The position numbers were made by a program, and so were the translations under genes. From Cellulomonas sp. Leaf395 (GTDB lineage: Bacteria > Actinomycetota > Actinomycetes > Actinomycetales > Cellulomonadaceae): 64,000 nt of DNA. Location of the stretch: assembly GCF_001424125.1 (NCBI RefSeq), contig NZ_LMQI01000004.1, forward strand, positions 372,001 to 436,000, in the 5' to 3' direction. The notes below the pieces were generated by a model. The model made no database searches. It was not told where the DNA came from and saw only the letters and a list, made by a program, of their open reading frames with translations. Below, piece by piece: positions 36,176 through 45,307 of the stretch; position 1 is the stretch's first letter; each line of letters starts with the position of its first letter.

Positions 36176-38446
36176 ATGAGCACCACAGCGCCCCCGTCGA
36201 CGGGGACGAGCGTCGAGCTGGAGATCGGCGGGATGACCTGCGCCTCCTGCGCGATGCGGATCGAGAAGAAGCTAAACAAGCTCGACGGGGTCGCGGCGAC
36301 GGTCAACTACGCCACCGAGAAGGCCAAGGTCACCGTCCCCGAGGGGTACGACCCCGCGCAGCTGATCGCCGAGGTGGAGAAGACCGGGTACACGGCGGCG
36401 CTGCCCGCGCCGAAGAAGCCCGACACTGGCGCCGGCGTGGCCTCGGGTGAGGGCTCCGCCGAGGACCGCGAGCTCACGTCGCTGCGTCACCGCCTGGTTG
36501 GCGCCGTGACGCTTTCCGTGCCGGTCATCGCGATGGCGATGATCCCGGCGCTGCAGTTCACGTACTGGCAGTGGGCCTCGCTCGCGCTGGCCGCGCCGGT
36601 GATCGTGTGGGCGGCCTGGCCGTTCCACAAGGCGGCGTGGACCAACCTCAAGCACGGCACTGCCACGATGGACACGCTCATCTCGCTGGGCACTGGCGCG
36701 GCGTTCCTCTGGTCGCTGTACGCGCTGTTCCTCGGCACTGCCGGCACCCCGGGGATGAGGCACCCGTTCGAGTTCACCCTCGCCCCGTCCGACGGTGCCT
36801 CGAACATCTACCTCGAGGTCGCAGCCGGCGTCACGATGTTCATCCTCGCCGGCCGCTACTTCGAGAAGCGCTCCAAGCGTCAGGCCGGGGCGGCGCTCCG
36901 TGCGCTGCTCGAGCTGGGCGCCAAGGAGGTCTCGGTGCTGCGCGGCGGCATCGAGACGAAGATCCCGATCGAGGACCTGGCACCCGGCGACGAGTTCGTC
37001 GTGCGGCCGGGGCAGAAGATCGCGACCGACGGCGTCGTGGTCTCGGGCACCTCCGCAGTGGACGCGTCGATGCTGACCGGTGAGTCCGTGCCGGTCGAGG
37101 TCGCCGAGGGCGACACCGTCACCGGCGCGACGGTTAACGCCGGCGGCCGGCTGGTCGTGCGGGCCACCCGTGTCGGGTCGGACACCCAGCTGGCGCAGAT
37201 GGCCAAGCTCGTCGAGGACGCCCAGACCGGCAAGGCTGAGGTCCAGCGCCTGGCCGACCGCATCTCCGGGGTGTTCGTGCCGATCGTCATCGCCATCTCC
37301 GTCGTCGCGCTCGGCGCCTGGCTGGGGGCCGGCTTCCCGGTCACCGCGGCCTTCACCGCAGCCGTCGCCGTGCTGGTGATCGCCTGCCCCTGCGCCCTGG
37401 GCCTGGCCACCCCGACCGCGCTGCTGGTCGGCACCGGCCGCGGGGCCCAGATGGGCATCCTCATCAAGGGCCCCGAGGTGCTGGAGTCGACGCGCAAGGT
37501 CGACACGATCGTGCTGGACAAGACCGGCACCGTCACCACCGGGAAGATGACCCTCGTCGATGTCGTCGTCGAGCCCGGCACCGACCGCGGCGAGCTGCTG
37601 CGTCTGGCCGGGGCCCTCGAGGACGCCTCCGAGCACCCGATCGCCCAGGCGATCGCCAAGGGCGCCACCCAGGAGATCGGCGCCCTGCCGACGCTCGAGG
37701 ACTTCGCCAACGTCGAAGGCATGGGCGTGCAGGGCATCGTCGACGGGCACGCGGTCCTCGTGGGTCGCACCTCGCTGCTTGCCGAGTGGTCGCAGTACCT
37801 CAGCGACGACCTCGCGCAGGCCAAGACCCGCGCCGAGCACCAGGGCAAGACTGTCGTCGCGGTCGGCTGGGACGGCCGGGCCCGTGGCCTGCTCATGGTG
37901 GCCGACACCGTCAGGGCGACGAGCGCCGAGGCGATCGCCCAGCTCAAGGAGCTCGGCCTGACCCCCGTGCTGCTCACCGGTGACAACGAGGCGGTCGCCC
38001 GACAGATCGCCGCCGAGGTCGGCATCGAGCAGGTCATCGCCGAGGTCCTGCCCCAGGGCAAGGTCGACGTCGTAACCCGCCTGCAGTCGCAGGGCAAGGT
38101 CGTGGCGATGGTCGGCGACGGCGTCAACGACGCACCCGCCCTCGCCCAGGCCGACCTCGGCCTGGCCATGGGCACCGGCACCGACGTGGCAATCGAGGCC
38201 TCCGACATCACGCTCGTGCGCGGCGACCTGCGCAGCGCACCCGATGCGATCCGGCTCTCGCGCAGCACGCTCGGAACCATCAAGACGAACCTGTTCTGGG
38301 CGTTCGCCTACAACGTCGCGGCCATCCCCGTCGCGGCCCTGGGGATGCTCAACCCGATGCTTGCCGGCGCGGCAATGGCGTTCTCCAGCGTCTTCGTCGT
38401 CGGCAACAGCCTGCGCCTGCGCGGCTTTCGCAGCACCGCGAACTGA
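36176..38446 (+). CDS. copA: Cu(I)-exporting P1B-type ATPase CopA
   Basis: 756 residues from ATG 36176. One N-terminal HMA domain carries C22-A-S-C25, the transport motif is C404-P-C406, the phosphorylated residue is D448 (DKTGT), and SEHPIAQ and [10 protein letters not shown] are intact. It exports Cu(I) at the cost of ATP. It follows the His-rich exported protein by 39 bp. Unlike the first ATPase, all CopA hallmarks are present. Confidence 0.96.
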   Translation: MSTTAPPSTGTSVELEIGGMTCASCAMRIEKKLNKLDGVAATVNYATEKAKVTVPEGYDPAQLIAEVEKTGYTAALPAPKKPDTGAGVASGEGSAEDRELTSLRHRLVGAVTLSVPVIAMAMIPALQFTYWQWASLALAAPVIVWAAWPFHKAAWTNLKHGTATMDTLISLGTGAAFLWSLYALFLGTAGTPGMRHPFEFTLAPSDGASNIYLEVAAGVTMFILAGRYFEKRSKRQAGAALRALLELGAKEVSVLRGGIETKIPIEDLAPGDEFVVRPGQKIATDGVVVSGTSAVDASMLTGESVPVEVAEGDTVTGATVNAGGRLVVRATRVGSDTQLAQMAKLVEDAQTGKAEVQRLADRISGVFVPIVIAISVVALGAWLGAGFPVTAAFTAAVAVLVIACPCALGLATPTALLVGTGRGAQMGILIKGPEVLESTRKVDTIVLDKTGTVTTGKMTLVDVVVEPGTDRGELLRLAGALEDASEHPIAQAIAKGATQEIGALPTLEDFANVEGMGVQGIVDGHAVLVGRTSLLAEWSQYLSDDLAQAKTRAEHQGKTVVAVGWDGRARGLLMVADTVRATSAEAIAQLKELGLTPVLLTGDNEAVARQIAAEVGIEQVIAEVLPQGKVDVVTRLQSQGKVVAMVGDGVNDAPALAQADLGLAMGTGTDVAIEASDITLVRGDLRSAPDAIRLSRSTLGTIKTNLFWAFAYNVAAIPVAALGMLNPMLAGAAMAFSSVFVVGNSLRLRGFRSTAN

Positions 38447-38491
38447 GCCACCCACCGACCGCAGTACCCACCCAGAAGGAGAAGTAACACC

Positions 38492-38794
38492 ATGACGCAC
38501 CAGATTGAGAACGCGACCGCCGACGCCAGCTGCTGCGGCCACTCCGCGTCCACGACGCCCGCCCCGGCGCAGGCGAGTAGCTGCCACAGCGGCACCTCGC
38601 AGCCCAACCTGCTCGCGCCCACTGGTGACGACGTCACGACTTGCCCGGTGATGGCGGGGAGCACCGTCGTCAAGGCCGTCGCCGAGGCCGCCGGCCTGTT
38701 CCGCGACTACCAGGGCGAGCGGTACTGGTTCTGCTGTGCTGGGTGCGGGCCGATGTTCGACGCCGACCCCGACAAGTACGTCACCGCGGCCTGA
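38492..38794 (+). CDS. YHS-domain metal-binding protein
   Basis: 100 residues. The C-terminal YHS/TRASH-like domain reads TTCPVMAGSTVVKAVAEAAG, DYQGERYWFCCAGCGPMFDA, with paired cysteines. The N-terminus is also Cys/His-rich (ASCCGHSAS, SSCHSG). It lies between copA and csoR in one direction with short gaps and probably helps copper trafficking or sensing. Confidence 0.85.
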   Translation: MTHQIENATADASCCGHSASTTPAPAQASSCHSGTSQPNLLAPTGDDVTTCPVMAGSTVVKAVAEAAGLFRDYQGERYWFCCAGCGPMFDADPDKYVTAA

Positions 38795-38865
38795 ACGCCG
38801 CTGCGGGGCACGCGGGCGTGCGAGCACGCGCGCAGGGCCCCGCACCCAACAAGGGAGATGCCACC

Positions 38866-39228
38866 ATGGCGATCATGAGCACTGAGCCGGGGCAGCACGA
38901 GCAGTCGGACCACAGCACCACCACTGACGCGCACGACGTGCACAGCCACCACGGCTACATCAGCGACAAGGCCAAGTATCTTGCCCGGCTGAAGCGCATC
39001 GAGGGTCAGGCCCGCGGCATCAGCCGCATGGTCGACGAAGAGCAGTACTGCATCGACATCCTCACCCAGGTCTCCGCCGTCACCAAGGCGCTGGAGGGCG
39101 TCGCCCTGGCGCTCCTGGACGACCACCTGCGCCACTGCGTCGTCGATGCCGCCCGCACCGGCGGCGAGGTCGCCGAGGACAAGCTCACCGAGGCTTCCGC
39201 GGCGATCGCCCGCCTCGTTCGCTCCTGA
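38866..39228 (+). CDS. csoR: Copper-sensing repressor CsoR
   Basis: 120 residues. The Cu(I) triad is complete: C62, H87 and C91, with the same 25/29 spacing as in well-studied CsoR proteins. RLKRIEGQARGISRMVDEEQ is the family signature. A His-rich N-terminal tail (DAHDVHSHHG) is additional. It represses by binding GC-rich dyads like the four in this window and lets go when Cu(I) binds. AGGGAG precedes ATG 38866. Confidence 0.95.
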   Translation: MAIMSTEPGQHEQSDHSTTTDAHDVHSHHGYISDKAKYLARLKRIEGQARGISRMVDEEQYCIDILTQVSAVTKALEGVALALLDDHLRHCVVDAARTGGEVAEDKLTEASAAIARLVRS

Positions 39229-39263
39229 GCGCAGGACACGCCACCCACTACCCTGCTGCTGCT

Positions 39264-39422
39264 GACTGACGTGGAGTGTTCGACGGCGACGTCGAAATGG
39301 GTCGCGGCGCACTCCTGCGGCTGGTCGAGGATCCGCCCGGCGAGGCCGTCGTTGAAGGAGCCCTCGTCGACGACGACATGCGCGCTCAGCACGGGTAGAC
39401 CGGCGGCGCCGAGCCATCGAAC
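39264..39422 (-). pseudogene. Remnant of a CDF-family cation transporter C-terminus
   Basis: The minus frame here reads VRWLGAAGLPVLSAHVVVDE, GSFNDGLAGRILDQPQECAA, THFDVAVEHSTS. This resembles the cytosolic C-terminal domain of cation diffusion facilitators, which ends in an H-S/A-T motif. There is no N-terminal membrane part upstream. It seems to be a leftover of a lost metal transporter between csoR and the M23 gene. Confidence 0.45.
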
Positions 39423-39534
39423 CCGAGTGGTCCCGCCGATTCGCACGCGTGTCGGACCGGCCACGTTGCTACCCGCGCGTAACCTGCCCACGGCCGCACC
39501 ACACCGACCTGTCCCCGAATCGGCCGTCACGCAC

Positions 39535-41007
39535 ATGGCGATGTTCTCTCGCGGTACGCCGGCCCCGTTCAGGCCGACGCCCAGATCGGTGGCGCGGACC
39601 ACTCTTCTGCGGCGCCGGGCGGGCGCCATCTGCCTCGCCGCCGTGATCACGGTGACGAGTACGGGAGGGGCCAGCTACGCAGACGGCATCGACGACCGCC
39701 GCGCCGAGGCTGAACGGCGCAGCAGCGCGGCCGACAGACGGGCGGAGGAGCTGGAAGCGTCCATCGAGGGCCTCAGCAGCGACCTCGGCCAAGCCGCGCT
39801 CGAGCTTGAGGCGACGCAGGCGCGTCTGCCCGCGGCGCAGGCGGAGCTCGACGAGGCTCGCGTGGCGCTGGAGGCCACCCAGCGTGAGGCAGTCGCGGTC
39901 GCCAGTCGGCTCCAGGATGCGACGGATCTGCGAGGGAGCCTGATCGCCACCATCGCCGCGGATCGTGCCGACGAGGAGGAGCTTCGCGCGGCCGTGGGGG
40001 CGATGGCTCGGGAGGCCTACCGCGGTGCACCGGGGGTCTCGCCCTTGGACGTGATGCTCGACGCCGAGGACGCCACCGACTTCCTCGACAACGCCCGCCT
40101 CGTTGACTCGGCCCTGCGCACTCAGGCGCGAGTCCTGGACGAGCTGCGCCAGGTCGACGCGAACAATCGCAACAGCGAGACCCGTCTGGGCGCGGTCGCC
40201 GACCGGGTCAGTGAGCTGAAGGAGCAGGCGGAGGCCAACGTCGTTGCTGCCGACGAGGCCCGGCGAGTGGCCCAGGCCCGCGAGGACGAGATCAACCAGC
40301 TCATCGCCGACCAGAGCGCCAAGCAGGACGCGATCGCGTCGCTCAAGGCACAGGCGGAGGCCGAGCAGGCCGAGGTCGACGCCCAGCGCGCCGCTATCGA
40401 GCGCGAGCTCGTCGCGATCATCGCCGAGCAACGAGCCGCCCGCGAAGCCGCCGAGGCGGCGGCACGGGCCGCCGAGGCTGCCGCGCGTGCCGCCGCCGAC
40501 GCCGCAGCGCGTGCCGCGGCCGAAGCAGCGGGCCGGGAACCGCCACCACCAGCACCTGCTCCGGCTCCGGCGCCGCCATCGTCCGGCTCCGTATCCGGAG
40601 CGATGTTCACCAACCCGACGTCGATCAACCCGATGTACGTGACCTCCGAGTACGGGATGCGACTGCACCCGATCCTGGGCTATGTGCGCCTGCACGCTGG
40701 TATCGACCTCCGCACCGGGTGCAACACGCCGCTGTACGCCCCGCGCGACGCAACCGTGCTGTGGTCGCAGTGGCGCAACGGCTTCGGCAACCAGGTCATG
40801 CTCGACTACGGCACCGTTCAGGGAAATGCCGTCATGAGCAGTTCCAACCACCTGACCCGCTCGGTCGTTCGAGCCGGACAGGACGTCTCACGCGGGCAGC
40901 TCATCGGCTACTCCGGCAACACCGGGCTGTCTGGCGCATGCCATTTGCACTTCGAGGTCTACGTGAACGGTGCGACCGTGAATCCACGACCACTCCTTGG
41001 CCGCTGA
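39535..41007 (+). CDS. M23-family peptidoglycan endopeptidase with coiled coil
   Basis: 490 residues. An export signal lies at about 24-48 (LLRRRAGAICLAAVITVTST). A long coiled coil covers about 50-350 (EELEASIEGLSSDLGQAALE ... ARAAEAAARAAADAAARAAA), and a C-terminal LytM/M23 domain carries the zinc residues H-x(n)-D in RLHAGIDLR and HLH in ACHLHFEVYV. The layout is like EnvC/RipB-type hydrolase activators. It cuts peptide cross-links in the wall. ATG 39541 is an alternative start. It is the second wall hydrolase in the copper block. Confidence 0.9.
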   Translation: MAMFSRGTPAPFRPTPRSVARTTLLRRRAGAICLAAVITVTSTGGASYADGIDDRRAEAERRSSAADRRAEELEASIEGLSSDLGQAALELEATQARLPAAQAELDEARVALEATQREAVAVASRLQDATDLRGSLIATIAADRADEEELRAAVGAMAREAYRGAPGVSPLDVMLDAEDATDFLDNARLVDSALRTQARVLDELRQVDANNRNSETRLGAVADRVSELKEQAEANVVAADEARRVAQAREDEINQLIADQSAKQDAIASLKAQAEAEQAEVDAQRAAIERELVAIIAEQRAAREAAEAAARAAEAAARAAADAAARAAAEAAGREPPPPAPAPAPAPPSSGSVSGAMFTNPTSINPMYVTSEYGMRLHPILGYVRLHAGIDLRTGCNTPLYAPRDATVLWSQWRNGFGNQVMLDYGTVQGNAVMSSSNHLTRSVVRAGQDVSRGQLIGYSGNTGLSGACHLHFEVYVNGATVNPRPLLGR

Positions 41008-41426
41008 GCGGCAGCCCGACGGCTCGTCTTCAGAAGCACCACCTCGCGCGGGCTAGCAGGCAACTGCTCCGTCGCGGAGGTGACTGACGTTCGGGCCTTT
41101 GGCGTTGCTCTGGACATCTCGTCGGGTCGAGTCCGGGCGCCGAGACCGGCCGAAAGTCGCAGCGAAGAACAAGTCCGGAGCCATTGAGCCATCGGATCTT
41201 GCCTCGCCACCGTTTGCGTAGTGCAGAACAGCACGGGCACGGCCGAGGAAGCGAGGGTGCGGCAGTCGACCGGCGCCGATCCGCGGAGCTTGGCAAGTCA
41301 GCCCCGATCGGTCGTCGCTCTGCGATCCTCGAGCCATGACCCGAGGATCTCGACGCGGACGAGGCGAACACCTGCTTCGGCCAGGGAGCTACAGGCCCGA
41401 GCGAGGCGCGAGCGGAGTGTCGAGCT
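41008..41426. other. Intergenic, no gene recognised
   Basis: 419 bp between the M23 gene and the ImmA/IrrE-like gene, at the border of the copper block and the defence cluster. I see no convincing frame, dyad or repeat here. Confidence 0.5.
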
Positions 41427-42605
41427 GTGACCATTGACGTCCTCTTGGACGGCACCGCCGTCCCGATCGACGCCGCTGTGTTCTCGACGTTGCTCGGCAA
41501 CTCCGTCGCAGGCACGTACGTCAACTACGAGCGCGCCCTCGAATCGGGATCGATCAAGTTCCCGACCCTCAAGTACCTCGCTCGAAAAGGCGACATCCCC
41601 TACTCCCTTTTCTTCGCGCCGCTCTCCCTCGTCGAGGCGCAAGTGCTGACGAAGACGGAAAAGCTGCTTGCCGGGGTGAGCAAGGAGACGTTCCAGATCG
41701 GGTCCCGCGAGAAAGTGGAGCTCCGGGACGTCGAGCTGATCGTCAAGGACCTGATCCGCAAGCAGGAACTGCTCAAGCGGCACGATGGCTCACTCGCGCG
41801 AAACAAGATCGTCGGGATGCTGCGCAAGCCCGGCGAATCGGCCGACGCGGACGCCGTCAGGCTCATGGGTGCCCTCGGGCTGCCCCACGCCGAGGTATGG
41901 GAGTGCCGGACGAAGGAGAAGGCGCTGGAGCTAATGATCAAGCGACTGGAGGCCAACCAGGTGCTGGTCTCCCGCAGCGTCCAGCACTACATGCCGCAGC
42001 GCCTCACGCACGTGAACTTCAGCGGCATAACGATCAGGGACAGCAAGGTCCCGTTCATCTTCCTCGCCGGCGGGGACCACGGCGACCACCAGGAGCCCGT
42101 GGGCCGCACTCTCTTCACCCTCGCCCTCATGGCCGTCCTCGTCGCCCGTAGGGTGTTCGCCCCCGTGACGTGGGACGCGGAGAGCACGCGGACCGGGCTC
42201 GGGCGCGAGTACGACACCGCAGGTGCGATGCTCATGCCTTCAGGTCGGTTCCGGGAGATCGCGCCGACGTCGCTAGACGACATGAAGGCGGCAGCCGAGC
42301 AGTTCAAGGTCACGCCGAGCGCGGTGGCTGTCCGCGCGATGCGCCTGGGGCTCATCGGTGGGGAAACCGCCCGGTCCCACCTCGACGAACTCCGCGCCGA
42401 GTTCGCCAGGCGGCCGGACAAGGGCGGGATGAGCCCGATCAGGCCCGAGAACGCCGTCCGCAAGTACGCCGGCGGCGAGTTATCGAGGCGGATGCTGCAC
42501 GCCTTGGATGCGAGAAGCATCACCCCACGCGAGTTCTGCCGCGCGGTCTGTCTGAACTACCTCAAGCCCCACCAGATCGACGACCTGAGGAGGGCAGTGC
42601 GATGA
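41427..42605 (+). CDS. ImmA/IrrE-like antitoxin component with lost HExxH
   Basis: 392 residues from GTG 41427. The layout follows XRE-ImmA/IrrE proteins: an N-terminal helical part (FPTLKYLARKGDIPYSLFFA), a central FIFLAGGDHGDHQEPVGRTL FTLALMAVLVARRVF where an HExxH helix is normally found, and a C-terminal PTSLDDMKAAAEQFKVTPSA then VAVRAMRLGLI. The zinc motif is replaced by LALMAVLVA, so protease activity is unlikely. The stop overlaps the PIN gene (ATGA), as in a toxin-antitoxin pair. Confidence 0.7.
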   Translation: MTIDVLLDGTAVPIDAAVFSTLLGNSVAGTYVNYERALESGSIKFPTLKYLARKGDIPYSLFFAPLSLVEAQVLTKTEKLLAGVSKETFQIGSREKVELRDVELIVKDLIRKQELLKRHDGSLARNKIVGMLRKPGESADADAVRLMGALGLPHAEVWECRTKEKALELMIKRLEANQVLVSRSVQHYMPQRLTHVNFSGITIRDSKVPFIFLAGGDHGDHQEPVGRTLFTLALMAVLVARRVFAPVTWDAESTRTGLGREYDTAGAMLMPSGRFREIAPTSLDDMKAAAEQFKVTPSAVAVRAMRLGLIGGETARSHLDELRAEFARRPDKGGMSPIRPENAVRKYAGGELSRRMLHALDARSITPREFCRAVCLNYLKPHQIDDLRRAVR

Positions 42606-43072
42606 ACGACTTCGGAGCGAGGTACGTAGTCGACACCAACTCGCTCAGCCAACTCGGGCGGCCCCGGCGATCCAGTTCGTTCTTCCGGGAGAGCGCACGC
42701 ATTCCGAGCGAGGTCCTGCACGAGGCTCAGGGTTTCCCCGATATCACCACGCTTCGAGAGAACGCCTACCCGACGACCGCTGCGGTCCTCCGATGGCTTG
42801 TCAAGGTCATGGCGACAGTCCCCGCGGATGACACGGCGCTGGTCGACCTGTACGCGAACCGCGGCAACGCCGACCCCCTCGTCGTGGCGTGCGCGCTGAA
42901 CGGTCAGGACGAGGACAGCCAGTATCTGGACGCGCCGGAGTGGACCGTCGTCACGGCAGACAACGCGGTGCGGGCCAAGGCGGAGGAGTTCGGGCTGAGA
43001 GCCCTCAGCAACGCAGAGTTCGCCGCACTCATCGACGCAGCGGAGAGCAACAGTCCGGATGCTCCACCGTGA
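42602..43072 (+). CDS. PIN-domain (DUF4411-type) RNase toxin
   Basis: 156 residues. PIN acidic residues are present: D11 in YVVDTNSL, E41, D91 in NADPLVVACAL and D120 in WTVVTADNAV. PIN toxins are Mg-dependent ribonucleases. The ATG lies within the stop of the ImmA/IrrE-like gene. Pairing of DUF4411-type PIN genes with COG2856 partners is a known toxin-antitoxin layout; here the partner is catalytically degenerate. Confidence 0.85.
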   Translation: MNDFGARYVVDTNSLSQLGRPRRSSSFFRESARIPSEVLHEAQGFPDITTLRENAYPTTAAVLRWLVKVMATVPADDTALVDLYANRGNADPLVVACALNGQDEDSQYLDAPEWTVVTADNAVRAKAEEFGLRALSNAEFAALIDAAESNSPDAPP

Positions 43073-43179
43073 GAGGACCGGCCGGAGGTCCCGCGTACAT
43101 CAGCGAGTGCGCCTGAACCCCCGCCAGCAAAACGTCCTCGGGCCGACGAGGACGCCGTTTGAACCGGCGGTACTTCAGA

Positions 43180-43449
43180 TCAGCCCCGGCGGTCGCGGGC
43201 GTACTCGTGCCCGTACAGATTCAGCATCCACATGCAGCGCTCGGGGTCCGCGACGAGGGCTGCAAGGGCGATCCGGGTGTAGCGGGAGACGTTGAGTTTG
43301 CTCGATGGGTCCGCCGGGTCCGGAGTCTGGGCAAGAGCATCTTGGGCTGCCTGCCAGAGTTCGTCGTCGACCCGAATCGCGCGCATGCGCTTGGTGTCAC
43401 GCGGTGCGCTGATGATCTCGGACTCGAACTGGTCGACATTGGTAGTCAT
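43180..43449 (-). CDS. Ribbon-helix-helix-like protein
   Basis: 89 residues behind GGAG. The segment RMRAIRVDDELWQAAQDALA then LNVSRYTRIALAALVADPER fits the strand-helix-helix of a small DNA-binding RHH domain. It converges on the PIN gene. It might be an orphan antitoxin or a repressor; no partner toxin adjoins it. Confidence 0.65.
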   Translation of the reverse strand: MTTNVDQFESEIISAPRDTKRMRAIRVDDELWQAAQDALAQTPDPADPSSKLNVSRYTRIALAALVADPERCMWMLNLYGHEYARDRRG

Positions 43450-43900
43450 GGTTCTCCTGGGCGTTCACGGGGCGTGCTCTACGGCTCTTGGGTAAGCCCG
43501 GCAGACGATGCCACGGCTTATTGGACAACCGTCCATGTGACACGCGCGCGTTCTCCGACGATCGAACTCGATCGCGTGTCATGGAACAGCGATATGGCGC
43601 TCGCGCCGGGGCATGGCCGGCAGGTTCGAGCGGAGCCGACCGAGCCACAGCGACTGAGCAGCTCGGCGGTGACATTCCTTGCTCTGCCCCTTCAGCGAGA
43701 TGAGCAAAGCGTCTTCCTCCGGGACAGGGTGGCATTCGAGGCCCGTGATCTTCACCCGTGAGCAGCAGCCGGCGTGCCTAGGGTTTGTCGCTCATCCGTG
43801 TGACGCTGCGGGTCGAGGCGCTTCGCAGTCCAGTAGTCACGCCGTTCTGCCGATACATCTGGGTCGCCGTCTGGCGGCCCATCGCGGAAGGCATGACCAC
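43450..43900. other. Intergenic, no gene recognised
   Basis: 451 bp between the divergent RHH-like gene and the exonuclease gene. The frames here have mixed codon bias. Nothing supportable is seen apart from room for two promoters. Confidence 0.5.
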
Positions 43901-45256
43901 ATGGGGATCTTCTCGAGGCTCTTCGGCTCGAAGGACGCGAGCATCAGCACGGACAACTCCCACCGTCGCGCTGTGTACTCGGTTCTCGACGTCGAGACCA
44001 CGGGGCTCTCTCCACGAGCGGACCGCATCGTCGAGCTCGCCATAGTCCGCCTAGATGCCAACGGTGCGGTCGTCGACGACTGGGTCACTCGGTTCAATCC
44101 ACAGGGACCGGTTGGTGCGACGCACATCCACGGCATCACCAGCGACGACGTCAAAGACGCGCCCCTCTTCGCGAGCCTCGTCACGGAGGTCAATCAGCGA
44201 CTTGCAGGCACCGTGGTCGTGGCACACAACGCGTCGTTCGACATCGCGTTCGTGCGCGCCGAGTACCAGCGGGCGGGCTGGGAGATGCCCTTCGTTCCCA
44301 CCTTGTGCACCCTCAAGGCGAGCTGGCACTACCTGCCGAGCCTCGACCGACGACGCCTAGCAGACTGCTGTGCAGCGTCCGGCATTCGACTGACGGCCGC
44401 TCACTCAGCGCTCGGAGACGCCCGCGCGACCGCATCGATGTTCGCGGACTGGTTGCGACGCAGCCCTGCCCACCCCGACCTGGCCGAAGCGCCTGTCCAG
44501 GCCGCAGCCCTCGTCTGGCCGACCGGAGCCACTCGTGCACCCCGGGCGGCCGAGCAAGTACGCCCCCCAACTACCCGTCGCGACCGCATGATCGCGCGCC
44601 CGCCGGCGCCCGCACTGGTTTCGTTGCTCGGCAACCTCGACCTGTCGAAGGTCAAGTACAGCAACGCCCCAGAGAACTTCGAGGTCTACGTCGAGAAGCT
44701 GGTCGAGGTGCTCGAGGACGGCGTCCTGGACGCCGACGAAGCAGCCGCACTGGCCGACATCGCCGCGGTGTACGAGCTCGACGAAGACACGGTGACCTCA
44801 GCGCACGCCATCGTCGTGAACCTCATGGCTCACCTCGCCCTCGCCGACTCCAAGATCACCACCGCCGAGCGCGACGAGATCCGACGCATCGCGCTCGAGC
44901 TCAACGTCGACCCCGACACGATCCCCGACCTCATCGACGCGGCCAGCGCGCAGCGCCTTGCTGCCCTGTCGGCGAGCCTCGAGCCTCTGCCCGACGGGTG
45001 GGCATTCGGCGAACCTCTACGCGTCGGAGACAAGGTCGCACTCACCGGAGGCGACCCCGACACCCGCGACAAGCTTGAATCGATCGCCGGCGAGCGCGGG
45101 GTCATCGTCATGAGCAATGTCTCGCGCTTCACCGCCCTCCTTGTCTCGGACGGCCAGCCCAGCGGCAAGGCGACCAAGGCTGCCGAGATCGGAACGCGGG
45201 TCGTAACCCACCGCGACTTTGTCGAGCTGTTGCGCCATGTTCAGCCGCGACACTGA
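43901..45256 (+). CDS. DEDDh exonuclease with TerB-like and BRCT domains
   Basis: 451 residues. Residues 25-185 are a DnaQ-like 3'-5' exonuclease: D30-V-E32 (VLDVETTGLS), D114 (VVAHNASFDIAF), H168 and D173 (HSALGDARAT). Residues about 240-350 form a TerB-like acidic helical domain (VEVLEDGVLDADEAAALADI, LADSKITTAERDEIRRIALE). The last about 85 are BRCT-like (VALTGGDPDTRDKLESIAGE). It probably trims DNA or RNA ends in a repair or defence complex. A CoiA-like nuclease gene follows after 51 bp. Confidence 0.88.
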   Translation: MGIFSRLFGSKDASISTDNSHRRAVYSVLDVETTGLSPRADRIVELAIVRLDANGAVVDDWVTRFNPQGPVGATHIHGITSDDVKDAPLFASLVTEVNQRLAGTVVVAHNASFDIAFVRAEYQRAGWEMPFVPTLCTLKASWHYLPSLDRRRLADCCAASGIRLTAAHSALGDARATASMFADWLRRSPAHPDLAEAPVQAAALVWPTGATRAPRAAEQVRPPTTRRDRMIARPPAPALVSLLGNLDLSKVKYSNAPENFEVYVEKLVEVLEDGVLDADEAAALADIAAVYELDEDTVTSAHAIVVNLMAHLALADSKITTAERDEIRRIALELNVDPDTIPDLIDAASAQRLAALSASLEPLPDGWAFGEPLRVGDKVALTGGDPDTRDKLESIAGERGVIVMSNVSRFTALLVSDGQPSGKATKAAEIGTRVVTHRDFVELLRHVQPRH

Positions 45257-45307
45257 ATCGTCGTATGTCGCTAGTGCGCCCCGCCTGAGGAACTTGCAGA
45301 CCCCGAG

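Noticed and set aside
36272..38845. A very long open frame on the minus strand across copA and csoR (over 800 codons)
   Set aside because: It lies antisense to genes with full catalytic motifs. Its composition (Arg, Gly, Asp, Val) is that of a shadow frame in high-GC DNA.
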